Part shown: in pieces, positions 1-7,352 of the stretch
Layout: the number at the start of each line of letters is the position of its first letter
Position numbering within the stretch: position 1 is the stretch's first letter
Source of the DNA: Afipia sp. GAS231
Lineage (GTDB): Bacteria > Pseudomonadota > Alphaproteobacteria > Rhizobiales > Xanthobacteraceae
Reading direction: 5' to 3'
Assembly: GCF_900103365.1 (NCBI RefSeq)
Contig: NZ_LT629703.1
Span: forward strand, 2,170,001 to 2,234,000
DNA length: 64,000 bases
The notes under the pieces: generated by a model
The model's database searches: none
Told to the model about the DNA's origin: nothing
Seen by the model: only the letters and a program-made list of their open reading frames with translations
Position numbers and translations under genes: made by a program

Positions 1-104
1 AGATCAACGCTGACGAATTCGATTCTGTTCTCTAGCCGTTTTTCGGCCAGCACGATGCGGATACGGGACGAGTTGGGAAAGCCCGGACGATCATAGATCT
101 TCAT
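1..104 (-). CDS. Glutathione S-transferase, N-terminal fragment (runs off window)
   Basis: Only the first 34 codons are inside the window; the gene continues past base 1. The start is ATG at 104 on the minus strand. The visible sequence begins MKIYDRPGFPNSSRIRIVLA, the thioredoxin-fold beta-alpha start of a glutathione S-transferase, with the P-x-S-x-R-I-R-x-x-L-A-E-K pattern common in proteobacterial GSTs. It is divergent from the TetR-family gene at 219, and the 114-bp gap holds two identical palindromes, so it is the likely target of that regulator. Expected role: glutathione conjugation of electrophiles in the cytoplasm. The C-terminal domain cannot be checked. Confidence 0.8.
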   Translation of the reverse strand, partial: MKIYDRPGFPNSSRIRIVLAEKRLENRIEFVSVD

Positions 105-124
105 GGGAAGGCCTTTCTGTTGTT

Positions 125-140
125 TATCTATCGATAGATA
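125..140. promoter_or_regulatory. Operator palindrome, copy 1
   Basis: TATCTATCGATAGATA is a perfect 16-bp palindrome, 21 bp upstream of the GST start codon. An identical copy lies at 183-198. Perfect palindromes of this size between divergent genes are typical TetR-family operators. That the neighbouring regulator binds here is inference. Confidence 0.75.
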
Positions 141-182
141 GGTAATCCTAGTTAGGGCCTTCCATCCGGCATCGTCAATGTC

Positions 183-198
183 TATCTATCGATAGATA
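183..198. promoter_or_regulatory. Operator palindrome, copy 2
   Basis: This is a second exact copy of TATCTATCGATAGATA, 58 bp from copy 1 measured start to start and ending 20 bp before the TetR start codon. Its position suggests autorepression of the regulator, with copy 1 controlling the GST gene. Confidence 0.75.
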
Positions 199-218
199 AC
201 TTCGGGAAGTTCACAAAG

Positions 219-785
219 ATGCGAACCACAGATACCAGAGAGGCGATCATGGCCGCCGGGCGCACAACGGTGCAGGCCCACGGCTACAACGGCCTTAGCT
301 TCCGGGAGATTGCCAAGGCAGTTGGCGTCAAGAGCGCCAGCATCCACTACCACTTTCCGACCAAGGGCGACCTCGGAGCCGCGCTGGCGCGCGCCTATAC
401 CGACGAGGCGAGCGAGCTACTCGACGGCTTTCTCGCCGCCTCGGAGGAGCCGACCGTATGCATGAAGAACTATGCCAGGGTTTTTCGTTCGGCGCTGCTA
501 AACGACAATCGGATGTGCCTGTGCGGGATCATGGCCGCCGAACACGACGATCTGCCGCCGGAAGTCAAAGCCGAGGTGGATCGATTCACCGAGATCAATA
601 TCCGGTGGCTGACGAAGGTGTTGGCGCCGCGAAGGCCCGGCGCCGCCAGCAAAGCCATTCAACGCCAGGCGCAGGCGGTGTTCGCAGCCATCCAAGGCGC
701 GCAGTTGGTCGCGCGAGGTCGCAGCGACGTGACGGTGTTCGACGAAATCGTTGAAGCATACCGAGCCGCGGGCCTGTTTCCCTAG
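219..785 (+). CDS. TetR/AcrR family transcriptional regulator
   Basis: This 188-residue protein has the usual TetR length. The N-terminal helix-turn-helix spans about residues 25-48 (LSFREIAKAVGVKSASIHYHF, with the diagnostic Y-H-F end). The C-terminal ligand domain contains Cys81 and a C-L-C pair at 100/102 inside an N-R-M-C-L-C-G segment. NemR-like regulators carry a redox- or electrophile-reactive cysteine in a comparable place. The start is ATG at 219, just after the operator at 183-198. With a GST gene divergent from it, the likely job is derepression of electrophile detoxification. The inducer is unknown and the cysteine-sensing idea is inference. Confidence 0.9.
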   Translation: MRTTDTREAIMAAGRTTVQAHGYNGLSFREIAKAVGVKSASIHYHFPTKGDLGAALARAYTDEASELLDGFLAASEEPTVCMKNYARVFRSALLNDNRMCLCGIMAAEHDDLPPEVKAEVDRFTEINIRWLTKVLAPRRPGAASKAIQRQAQAVFAAIQGAQLVARGRSDVTVFDEIVEAYRAAGLFP

Positions 786-870
786 AGCCGTTTCCGTTCC
801 GATCGAACCGGAACGGGGCTCTAGATTTTTGATTCGACGCGTTTCTTCGCGCGAACCCGTGTCCACCCCC
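782..870. repeat. Palindromic intergenic repeat, possibly the tetR terminator
   Basis: Bases 782-824 form a long imperfect hairpin: CTAGAGCC pairs with GGCTCTAG, and inside it CCGTTCC pairs with GGAACGG. A short T run follows at 826-830, so it could act as an intrinsic terminator; the tetR stop codon lies inside the left arm. Bases about 832-870 match the GACGCG-TTTTCTT-CGCGAACC-GGT-TCCAC repeat also seen at 1305-1355 and 1733-1783. Such composite palindromes are abundant in Bradyrhizobium-type genomes. Confidence 0.7.
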
Positions 871-906
871 GGATCAGGTCCGAGGGCATGCTTCGCAACG
901 CCGTGA

Positions 907-1284
907 CTACTTTGTCCCCTCTTTTGCCGGCGCCGCGTCCTTGGCCGGCGCAGCATCGGCCTTCTTCTTCAGATCCTCGTCGGTCTTCTTCTGCGCCGCC
1001 TGCAAGTCGCTCACGGTCTTCAGCAGGCCCACCACCGTGCCCTTCAGTCCCTCGATCTGCCGGTTGGCGGCATCGATCTTCTGCTGGTGGTCCAGCGTCA
1101 GCTTGGTGATCGTCTTCTGCAGGAAATCGACGTTGCTCTGCAGGCAACTGGTGCGACGCTCCATGGTCTTTTCGACCGTGCAGATTTCAATGCCGGGGAC
1201 GTCCTGCGCATGACCGGTCGCAGGAAATGTGGCCGTCAACAACGCGGTAGCGGCAAAAGCCGTCGTGAAAATCCGGGCGATCAT
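907..1284 (-). CDS. Small exported coiled-coil protein, unknown function
   Basis: The 125-residue product starts at ATG 1284, preceded by a GAGG ribosome-binding site. Residues 1-26 form a signal peptide (MIARIFTTAFAATALLTATF, then an A-x-A type cleavage region before QDVPG). The mature protein has two cysteines near its start (C-T-V and S-C-L), then a long helical segment rich in Lys, Gln, Leu and Asp that looks like a coiled coil, and an Ala/Pro/Lys-rich tail. I recognise no family. It is probably periplasmic. It stands alone, with a palindromic repeat on each side. Confidence 0.65.
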   Translation of the reverse strand: MIARIFTTAFAATALLTATFPATGHAQDVPGIEICTVEKTMERRTSCLQSNVDFLQKTITKLTLDHQQKIDAANRQIEGLKGTVVGLLKTVSDLQAAQKKTDEDLKKKADAAPAKDAAPAKEGTK

Positions 1285-1304
1285 CAAATCCTCGTTCAGT
1301 CCTG

Positions 1305-1355
1305 TTTTGACGCGTTTTCTTTCCGCGAACCGGTATCCACTTCGCGCGAAAACGC
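1305..1355. repeat. Short intergenic repeat (GACGCGTTTTCTT family)
   Basis: This segment has the same consensus as 1733-1783: TTGACGCGTTTTCTT, then CGCGAACCGGTA-CCACTTCGC, then GAAAACGC. The outer parts are partly inverted (GCGTTTTC and GAAAACGC), so it can fold. It lies directly upstream of the small exported protein at 907-1284. Confidence 0.7.
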
Positions 1356-1519
1356 CATGCGCATAAATCACGGCAAATTGCGTCAAGCGGGTCAACGGGG
1401 TCAGAGATACCACACTGATACCGCATTCGGGCGCTGTGCTTGGGACCGTTACAGAAGATGAATTTGGCTGGGGCGGCAAACATTCGGGTTTGCCGGATCC
1501 GGCAGCGGAGATTGATTAG

Positions 1520-1732
1520 ATGGCAACGCGTGAAAAGCGGCTGGCGCAGTTCGACGGCACTGGAGAACCGCCGCCGGACCAGCCGGTGGAAGTATTGTGC
1601 GAGGACCACAGCGGCACTTACCAGCTTCCATTTGCCTGCCGATGGGTCGATGGCCAATGGCGCAATGAGAGGACCGGTGGCGCGGTCGAGGCCACGGTCG
1701 TGGGTTGGCGGCTGCCGCGCGTCAGTCCTTAG
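1520..1732 (+). CDS. Hypothetical protein, 70 residues
   Basis: ATG at 1520 follows a GGAG ribosome-binding site at about 1508. The product is soluble and rich in charged residues, with a central E-D-H-S-G-T-Y and a C-terminal W-V-D-G-Q-W-R-N motif. Third positions are mostly G or C, as in neighbouring genes. I do not recognise a family. It ends immediately before the repeat at 1733, which supports a real gene boundary. Confidence 0.5.
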   Translation: MATREKRLAQFDGTGEPPPDQPVEVLCEDHSGTYQLPFACRWVDGQWRNERTGGAVEATVVGWRLPRVSP

Positions 1733-1783
1733 TTTGACGCGTTTTCTTGACGCGAACCGGTACCCACTTCGCTTGAAAACGCT
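1733..1783. repeat. Short intergenic repeat (GACGCGTTTTCTT family)
   Basis: This is the clearest copy of the element, starting one base after the preceding stop codon. The ends GCGTTTTC and GAAAACGC are inverted and can form a hairpin. See also 832-870 and 1305-1355. Confidence 0.75.
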
Positions 1784-2365
1784 CTCGGCGCGCGCATTGT
1801 GCCAGAATGCGACGCGCCCGCGCGTCATCTTAAGGTTCGGAACGCCAACGGAACGAACCGCGCCCGAATCACTGCTTTAGCGCTGTACTCCCTTGTTCAC
1901 GGCTAGGTATCGGCCAAAACCCGAGGCGACGCCCTACATACAGGACGATGACAAAGGGCCACAGCCAGCGGCCGACGACAAAGGTTAATTCCTCTGGGGA
2001 TGACATGGCGTCACGTCCGCGGCGGTTTGACGTGTGAAAATCGGCTCAAGACAGCATGCTGGTTCATTGAAGCCTCCACGGTTCCTGTTCGCGAGATCGC
2101 GACGGCGCAAGGCGTCCAAATTTTCGGCAGCGTCGCATCGTCGCGTTCACGGCTGCCTCTTGCCATGCGAAATCCGCGCCAATCTGGTTGCACTGCGGCG
2201 ATTTGCCATGCCAGCGCGAAGCGTCTGGCGGGGAACTGGAATTCGCATCGCGTATCTGAGGAGACCAGCCGGGGCGCCGGCGGCGGCAGGCGCTTCCGAT
2301 ACCGGCCTTAGCAAGCCTGCCCGGGCTTTGAGCCCCTCAAACGGGCAACGCGCCGCGGAACCTGC
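1784..2365. other. Long intergenic stretch, mostly without recognisable genes
   Basis: I find nothing supportable here except a possible 45-codon membrane peptide at 1869-2006. The open frames on both strands between 2000 and 2365 have irregular composition, no clear ribosome-binding site and no family resemblance. Confidence 0.5.
1869..2006 (-). CDS. Possible small single-span membrane protein
   Basis: A 45-codon frame starts at ATG 2006 and ends with TGA at 1869. It encodes MSSPEELTFVVGRWLWPFVI and continues into one hydrophobic span (about residues 8-24), followed by a positively charged V-G-R-R segment and a polar tail. The hydrophobic-then-basic pattern fits a single inner-membrane helix. 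There is no strong ribosome-binding site and no family assignment, so this is only a candidate. Confidence 0.3.
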   Translation of the reverse strand: MSSPEELTFVVGRWLWPFVIVLYVGRRLGFWPIPSREQGSTALKQ

Positions 2366-3019
2366 CTAATATTCGACCTCGAGTTCTTCGATGTCGGCGG
2401 GCTCTGCCTTGGCGGCTTCGATCCACTCGACCATCTCGGGCATGGCCATGATGGTCTTGGCGTAGGCCGCGAGTTTCGGCTCGAGCTTCACGTCGTAGGT
2501 CATGAAGCGGGTGACGACGGGGGCGTACATGGCGTCCGCCATGCCGCGCTCGCCGAACAGGAACGGGCCACCCGATTCGGCGAGGCATTCGCGCCAGATG
2601 GTGCAGACCCGGTCGATGTCGGCCTGCGCCCGCGACCAGATCTTGAAGCCCGGGAAATGGCCCTTGAGATTGACCGGCAGCGAGGCGCGTAGCGTCGTGA
2701 AGCCGGAATGGATTTCACCGCAAATCGACCAGCAATGGGCGCGATGGATGCGATCCGGCGGCAACAGGCCGGCGTCCGGCTTGATCTCGCTGAGATAGGC
2801 CGCGATCGCCAGCGTATCCCAGATGGTGGCGCCCTCATGGCGCAGGCACGGCACCAGGATCGACGACGACAGCAACAGGATTTCGGCGCGCGCCGACGCA
2901 TCGTCAGGGGCGGTCACGACCTCCTCGAACTCCAGTCCGGAAAACTTCGTCAGCAGCCAGCCGCGCAGCGACCATGACGAATAGTTCTTGCTGGAGATAG
3001 TCAGTGTCGTTTTCGCCAT
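2366..3019 (-). CDS. Glutathione S-transferase family protein
   Basis: This 217-residue protein is full length for a soluble GST. The N-terminal thioredoxin-like domain begins TLTISSKNYSSWSLRGWLL, where the N-Y-S-S-W-S-L-R segment is where the activating Ser or Tyr lies in this subgroup. I-L-V-P-C-L and the I-W-D-T-L-A-I-A-A-Y-L motif follow (about residues 56-79), the latter equivalent to the glutathione-binding D/E-S-x-A-I segment. The all-helical C-terminal domain fills the rest. It is divergent from the PHB depolymerase gene. Its substrate cannot be read from sequence. Confidence 0.88.
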   Translation of the reverse strand: MAKTTLTISSKNYSSWSLRGWLLTKFSGLEFEEVVTAPDDASARAEILLLSSSILVPCLRHEGATIWDTLAIAAYLSEIKPDAGLLPPDRIHRAHCWSICGEIHSGFTTLRASLPVNLKGHFPGFKIWSRAQADIDRVCTIWRECLAESGGPFLFGERGMADAMYAPVVTRFMTYDVKLEPKLAAYAKTIMAMPEMVEWIEAAKAEPADIEELEVEY

Positions 3020-3195
3020 CTGGCCTTTTCCTCAACCCTGAACGCCCTCTGCACGGGTCCGATCGGCCGGCTGCGCCGCCGCCCAAGACCTGTGCGTCCG
3101 GCGTTCTACGCAGCAAGCCACGTGCCAGTTTAAGGGGCGGTGGAACCCACTCTGGCTTCGATATTGCATGGCACCAAGGACAGGGGCGGATTTGT

Positions 3196-4419
3196 ATGAT
3201 GTCAATGATGTACCAAGCCTATCAGAACCACATGGACCTCACGGCGCCATGGCGGACCGGGGCCGGAGCGGCGCTGAAATATCTCAATCTGGTGCCGCAA
3301 GGCGTTTCCGACAGAGCGTTCGGCCGGCTTGCCTCGGCGCTGGAGCTGATCTCGCGGACGTCGCTGACCTATGCGCGGCCGGCCTACGGCATCGACAAGG
3401 TGCTGGTTGGCAACCAGGAGCTGGAGGTCACCGAGGAAGTCACGTACTCGACGCCGTTCGGCTCGCTGCTGCGCTTCAAGAAGGAAAATTCACCGGAGCA
3501 GCCGAAACTGTTGCTGGTGGCGCCGATGTCCGGCCATTTCGCGACGCTGCTGCGCGGCACCTTGAAGACGCTGCTGCAGGACCACGATGTCTACATCACC
3601 GACTGGCACAATCCGCGCGACATTCCGGTTGGCGCGGGCCGGTTCGGCCTCGAGGACTACACCGATCACCTGATCACGTTCCTCGACAAGATGGGGCCGC
3701 GCTCGCACATGGTGGCGATCTGCCAGCCCTCGGTTTCGGCGCTGGCCGCAGCCGCGGTCATGTCGGAGGACAACCACCCCGCCCGACCAGCGACGCTGAC
3801 CCTGATGGCCGGCCCGATCGACACGCGGATTCAGCCGACCAAGGTCAACGGTTTCGCCAAGAGCAAGCCGATCAAGTGGTTCGAGGAGAACCTGATCAAT
3901 TACGTGCCGCTGCAATGCAAGGGCGCGTTCCGCCAGGTCTATCCCGGCTTCGTGCAGCTTACCGCCTTCGTATCGATGAACCTCGAGCGCCACATCAAGC
4001 AGCACATGGATCTCGCCAATCATCTCGCCAAGGGCGAGAAGGACAAGGCCGACGTCATCAAGACCTTCTACGACGAATATTTCGCCGTGATGGACCTGCC
4101 GGCGGAGTTTTACATCGAGACCGTGCGCGACGTATTTCAGGAGCATCTGCTGCCGCAAGGCAAGCTCGTGCATCGCGGACGGCCGGTGAACCCGGCCGCA
4201 ATCAAGCGCATGGGCCTGATGACGGTGGAAGGCGAGAAGGACGATATCTGCTCGATCGGCCAGACGCTGGCAGCACAGGACCTCTGCACCGGCGTGCGCG
4301 CCTATCGCCGGGTGCACCACATGCAGGCCGGCGTCGGCCATTACGGCGTGTTCTCGGGCAAACGCTGGAACAACGAGATCTATCCGCTGCTGCGGGATTT
4401 CGTGCATGTGAATTCGTGA
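3196..4419 (+). CDS. phaZ: Intracellular polyhydroxybutyrate depolymerase
   Basis: The 407-residue protein belongs to the intracellular PHB depolymerase family of alpha/beta hydrolases, which mobilises carbon from PHB granules. Recognisable blocks are LLLVAPMSGHFATLLRGTLK (the oxyanion side), VYITDWHNPRDIPV, and the nucleophile segment around residue 179 (A-I-C-Q-P-S-V-S-A-L-A-A). A C-terminal H-H-M-Q-A-G-V-G-H-Y-G-V-F-S-G block carries the catalytic His. In the Ralstonia enzyme the nucleophile in the Q-P-x position is reported as Cys; here it is Ser. ATG 3196 is chosen because an AGGGGCGG ribosome-binding site precedes it. Longer in-frame starts exist but lack one. Confidence 0.9.
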   Translation: MMSMMYQAYQNHMDLTAPWRTGAGAALKYLNLVPQGVSDRAFGRLASALELISRTSLTYARPAYGIDKVLVGNQELEVTEEVTYSTPFGSLLRFKKENSPEQPKLLLVAPMSGHFATLLRGTLKTLLQDHDVYITDWHNPRDIPVGAGRFGLEDYTDHLITFLDKMGPRSHMVAICQPSVSALAAAAVMSEDNHPARPATLTLMAGPIDTRIQPTKVNGFAKSKPIKWFEENLINYVPLQCKGAFRQVYPGFVQLTAFVSMNLERHIKQHMDLANHLAKGEKDKADVIKTFYDEYFAVMDLPAEFYIETVRDVFQEHLLPQGKLVHRGRPVNPAAIKRMGLMTVEGEKDDICSIGQTLAAQDLCTGVRAYRRVHHMQAGVGHYGVFSGKRWNNEIYPLLRDFVHVNS

Positions 4420-4444
4420 GCGCAACGCGTCGCGCCTTTCTCCA

Positions 4445-4526
4445 CGTCATTGCGAGGAGCAAAGCGACGAAGCAATCCAGAAGCCACGACAAAAGTCTGG
4501 ATTGCTTCGCTTCGCTCGCAATGACG
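4445..4526. repeat. Palindromic intergenic repeat (CGTCATTGCGAG family)
   Basis: A large imperfect inverted repeat: CGTCATTGCGAGGAGC with GAAGCAATCCAG on the left arm, and CTGGATTGCTTCGC with GCTCGCAATGACG on the right. Related copies lie at 18116-18200, 22484-22505 (half copy) and 44007-44082. These are common extragenic palindromes in Bradyrhizobium and Rhodopseudomonas genomes. Confidence 0.85.
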
Positions 4527-4565
4527 GCATTTGAGGTAGCCCCTCTTCCCCTCACGCGCTAAAAC

Positions 4566-4603
4566 CCTCCCGAGGCCGACCGCTCAAGAGTCGTCCCGGG
4601 AGG
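4566..4603 (+). promoter_or_regulatory. Hairpin sequestering a ribosome-binding site
   Basis: CCTCCCG at 4566-4572 is the exact complement of CGGGAGG at 4597-4603. The right arm contains the Shine-Dalgarno sequence of the gene starting at 4611, so the stem would hide it. The loop is 24 nt. Translational control is possible but untested, and a chance pairing with a strong ribosome-binding site cannot be excluded. Confidence 0.35.
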
Positions 4604-4610
4604 ATTTGTC

Positions 4611-5402
4611 ATGCGGCTTTCGATTGCTTTTCGCGCTTTCGCGCTCGGCCTCTTCAGCGCCCTTCTGCTGAGCGGCGCTGCCTCTGCCGCCGAGGTCCGG
4701 GTGATGATCTCGGGCGGCATGACCGCGGCCTACAAGGCGCTGATTCCCGAATTCGAGCGCGCCACCGGCCACAAGGTGCTGACCGCCTACGGGCCGTCAA
4801 TGGGCACGACCGCCAATGCGATCCCGGTGCGGCTGGAGCGCGGCGAACCGGCCGACGTGCTGATCATGGTCGGCTACGCGCTCGGCGACCTCGTCAAGAA
4901 GGGCAAGGTTGTCGCCGATAGCACGGTCGATCTGGTCAGGTCGCCGATCGGCGTTGCCGTGAAATCCGGCGCGCCCCGACCGGACATCTCGTCGGCGGAC
5001 GCGGTCAAGCGCGCGCTGCTGGCGGCGAAAACCATCGCCTATTCCGACAGCGCCAGCGGCGTCTATGTCTCGACCGAGATGTTCGCCAAGCTCGGCATTC
5101 TCGACGCCATGAAGGACAAGGCCCGAAAGATTCCGGCAACCCCGGTCGGCGAGATCGTGGCGCATGGCGACGCCGAACTCGGCTTCCAGCAGATCAGCGA
5201 GCTGAAGCCGGTCGAAGGCATCGACATCATCGGCCCGCTGCCGGCCGAGCTGCAGCAGATCACGGTGTTTTCGGCCGGGATCGCCAGCGTTTCCAAAGAG
5301 CCCGACGCCGGCAAGGCGCTGATCAATTTCCTCGCTTCGCCCGCGGCCCGCGCAGAACTGGTCAAGAGCGGCATGGACCCGATTGCGGGCGCGACGAATT
5401 AG
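4611..5402 (+). CDS. ModA-like periplasmic substrate-binding protein
   Basis: The 263-residue protein has a signal peptide at residues 1-27, ending A-S-A-A before EVRVMISGG. The mature part resembles the molybdate-type extracellular binding family (SBP_bac_11): M-T-A-A-Y-K-A-L-I-P-E-F-E, then S-M-G-T-T-A-N-A-I-P, then P-A-D-V-L-I-M, and the hinge Y-S-D-S-A-S-G-V-Y. No permease or ATPase gene is adjacent, so it is an orphan. Proteins of this branch are often annotated as molybdate ABC transporter components, but the ligand is not certain. Translation may be affected by the hairpin at 4566-4603. Its last 34 bp are duplicated at 6687-6720. Confidence 0.8.
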   Translation: MRLSIAFRAFALGLFSALLLSGAASAAEVRVMISGGMTAAYKALIPEFERATGHKVLTAYGPSMGTTANAIPVRLERGEPADVLIMVGYALGDLVKKGKVVADSTVDLVRSPIGVAVKSGAPRPDISSADAVKRALLAAKTIAYSDSASGVYVSTEMFAKLGILDAMKDKARKIPATPVGEIVAHGDAELGFQQISELKPVEGIDIIGPLPAELQQITVFSAGIASVSKEPDAGKALINFLASPAARAELVKSGMDPIAGATN

Positions 5403-5403
5403 G
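5370..5403 (+). repeat. 34-bp direct repeat, copy 1 (end of the binding-protein gene)
   Basis: This segment covers the last codons and stop of the ModA-like gene. It matches 6687-6720 at 32 of 34 positions by eye. The two copies bracket the MFS transporter gene exactly. Confidence 0.85.
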
Positions 5404-5406
5404 AAA

Positions 5407-6606
5407 TCAGGGCTGCGCCACACTGCGTTTTTCCGGGGACGTGACGGCAAAGATGGCGCCGAGAGAGACCAGAACGACGGATGCCGAGATAATGGCGACC
5501 GTCGAACTGGTGATGTCAGCCAGCAAGCCTAGTCCCGGCGGCCCAATGACATACCCCGCATCCGCCGTCATCCGGAATGCCGTCATTGCGGAAGCATTCA
5601 TTCCGGCTGGGGCGGTATCGACGACATAGGCCGCCGGCGCGGAGCTGCTGATGGAGGCCGCAACGCTCCAGACAATGGAGGCCGCAATAAACCACGCATA
5701 CGAAGGGGCGTAGCAGAACAGGACCATCGACATCCCCGTCAGTACCGTAGACGGGACGATGACCGCCTTCCGACCGATGCGGTCGGCGAGCCAGCCGGCC
5801 GGATAAGCGGCGACAAGGCCGAATATGCCGGACACCATCATGGCGAAGCCGATCTCGCTGACCGAAAGGCCAAGCGTGGTCGTGGCAAGTAGCGGGATGA
5901 GTGCAAACAGCCCACCTGTGCGCACGACGGCGTTCATCAGCGAGATCAGGCTGACGAGAAGAAAGCCGCGATGCGACAACAACCCCAGCATCTGCCAGAC
6001 GAAGGGAATCTCGGCGGCCTTGCCGGAAGCGACCGCGCCCGCCCTGGCGGGCCGGGTCTCGCTGACCAGAAACCAGGCGATCACCGTCGTCAGAAGACTT
6101 GCAACCCCCGTCATCAAAAACGGCGCGGCAAGGCCGTGGGTAGCGGCCAGCAGTCCACCCGGAAAAGGTCCGACGCCAAAGCCGAAAAGAAACGCGGCCT
6201 GATACGTCGCGATGTTGCGCCCGCGCCGGTCGGGCGGACTGATATCGGCGAGCACGATCTGGCCAATCGTCAGAATGATGCCGGCGCCGGCGCCCGCAAC
6301 ACCTCGCGCCAGGATGAATTCGACAAAACTATGCGCTTCGGCGCACCAGAAACTTCCGACCGCCGAAATCAGGCCGCCGATGGCGAGCACGGGCCGACGG
6401 CCCCAGCGGTCCGCCAGTTGCCCTCCAGGCAACACCGCCAGAAAACGCGCCAAACCATAGGCGGCGACGGCAAGTCCGATGGCCGAAGCCGAAACACCGA
6501 ACGAACTCGCGTAAAGCGGCAGCGACGGCACCATCGCGCCGAACCCGAGCTGGTTCACACCAACGAGGAGGCACATCCAAAGGAGGATCCTACGCTCGCT
6601 GGTCAA
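5407..6606 (-). CDS. Major facilitator superfamily transporter
   Basis: About 399 residues with twelve predicted hydrophobic spans. The family signature in loop 2-3 is clear (G-G-Q-L-A-D-R-W-G-R-R-P), with its second-half counterpart A-G-W-L-A-D-R-I-G-R-K. It resembles drug/metabolite efflux carriers of the inner membrane; the substrate is unknown. The start is unclear: TTG at 6606 is the longest frame and ATG at 6576 would remove ten residues. An out-of-frame ATG with a weak purine stretch lies at 6615. The gene converges on the ModA-like gene and sits between two 34-bp repeats, which suggests it arrived by rearrangement. Confidence 0.87.
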   Translation of the reverse strand: MTSERRILLWMCLLVGVNQLGFGAMVPSLPLYASSFGVSASAIGLAVAAYGLARFLAVLPGGQLADRWGRRPVLAIGGLISAVGSFWCAEAHSFVEFILARGVAGAGAGIILTIGQIVLADISPPDRRGRNIATYQAAFLFGFGVGPFPGGLLAATHGLAAPFLMTGVASLLTTVIAWFLVSETRPARAGAVASGKAAEIPFVWQMLGLLSHRGFLLVSLISLMNAVVRTGGLFALIPLLATTTLGLSVSEIGFAMMVSGIFGLVAAYPAGWLADRIGRKAVIVPSTVLTGMSMVLFCYAPSYAWFIAASIVWSVAASISSSAPAAYVVDTAPAGMNASAMTAFRMTADAGYVIGPPGLGLLADITSSTVAIISASVVLVSLGAIFAVTSPEKRSVAQP

Positions 6607-6686
6607 ACTCTCGCATCCGGCTTTTGTATCGTTGGAGAGTACCTGTAGCTGCTGTGACCGCTCGCATCAATCCGGGTTGCGGACAT

Positions 6687-6720
6687 GGCATGGACCCGAT
6701 TGTGGGCGCGACGGATTAGG
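6687..6720 (+). repeat. 34-bp direct repeat, copy 2 (detached end of the binding-protein gene)
   Basis: This copy of the ModA-like gene terminus, including its in-frame TAG, lies upstream of the MFS gene with no coding sequence in front of it. It differs from copy 1 by a C/T and an A/G change. Homology stops sharply on both sides. Confidence 0.85.
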
Positions 6721-6860
6721 GCGTCTAGCCAACCCTCATTTGCGCCGCCGGCGTCCGGTCAACCTCGGAAGCAACGTCGGACGCCATCGCCCGATGTCAG
6801 CCAGGTGCGATATTCGACCAGAGCGAGCGCAACATCCAATTTTTTATTCCATGGCTTCGT

Positions 6861-7352
6861 TCAGCCGACGGGTCCGGGTACCCAGTAGTCGCCGAGAAGC
6901 GGCATGACTTTTACGTCGTGAATGACGCCGATCTCCATGCTCGGATCGAAATGACGCATCGTCCGCGCATTGAGATCGATGATGCGGCCGGGCATGAGCG
7001 GGCCGACATCGTTTATCTTGACGATGACTTTCTTGCCGACAGCCTCAACGAGGGCGTACTTCGGCCTCTCGCCAAATTGCACGCCACCAAATTTTTCACG
7101 CAGGCTGGTTTTGATGGCAGCCGTCCAGGCAGAGGGATCATAGCGCTCGCCGGAGGCCGTCTCCGGACCACCTTCCCGCGTTCCGGGCTGGAATGGATTG
7201 TACGTGGATGCCGCGCCAACGAGCGCATCGCCACAAGCCTCATCGACGACGGCGTTCGAATGAACTGTCGCGCCTTGACCTCGAGCGGCGGCAGCAAAAA
7301 CGGCAAACGTAACTACAGCGCCGCAAATCGCGGCGCTCGCGCGGAACAACAT
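6861..7352 (-). CDS. RlpA-like double-psi beta-barrel exported protein
   Basis: The 163-residue product starts at ATG 7352 with a GAGG ribosome-binding site. Residues 1-29 form a signal peptide ending A-A-A-R-G-Q-G. The rest is an RlpA-type double-psi beta-barrel domain: ASTYNPF, then T-A-S-G-E-R-Y-D-P, then V-I-V-K-I-N-D-V-G-P-L-M-P-G-R-I-I-D-L-N. RlpA proteins act on denuded peptidoglycan glycans or help build the cell wall. Here there is no SPOR domain and no lipobox Cys, so it is a minimal soluble form. Enzymatic activity is not certain. Confidence 0.8.
   Translation of the reverse strand: MLFRASAAICGAVVTFAVFAAAARGQGATVHSNAVVDEACGDALVGAASTYNPFQPGTREGGPETASGERYDPSAWTAAIKTSLREKFGGVQFGERPKYALVEAVGKKVIVKINDVGPLMPGRIIDLNARTMRHFDPSMEIGVIHDVKVMPLLGDYWVPGPVG

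Noticed and set aside
832..1783. The three GACGCGTTTTCTT repeats as a CRISPR array or transposon ends
   Set aside because: The copies are irregularly spaced with genes in between and there are no cas or transposase genes. They fit ordinary extragenic palindromes.
2000..2365. Overlapping frames of about 100 codons in the gap before the second GST gene
   Set aside because: They have no ribosome-binding site, irregular codon use and no domain. They probably arise by chance.
4611..5402. Firm assignment as the molybdate-binding protein ModA
   Set aside because: There are no modB or modC neighbours and the ligand-site residues cannot be confirmed by eye, so it is called only ModA-like.
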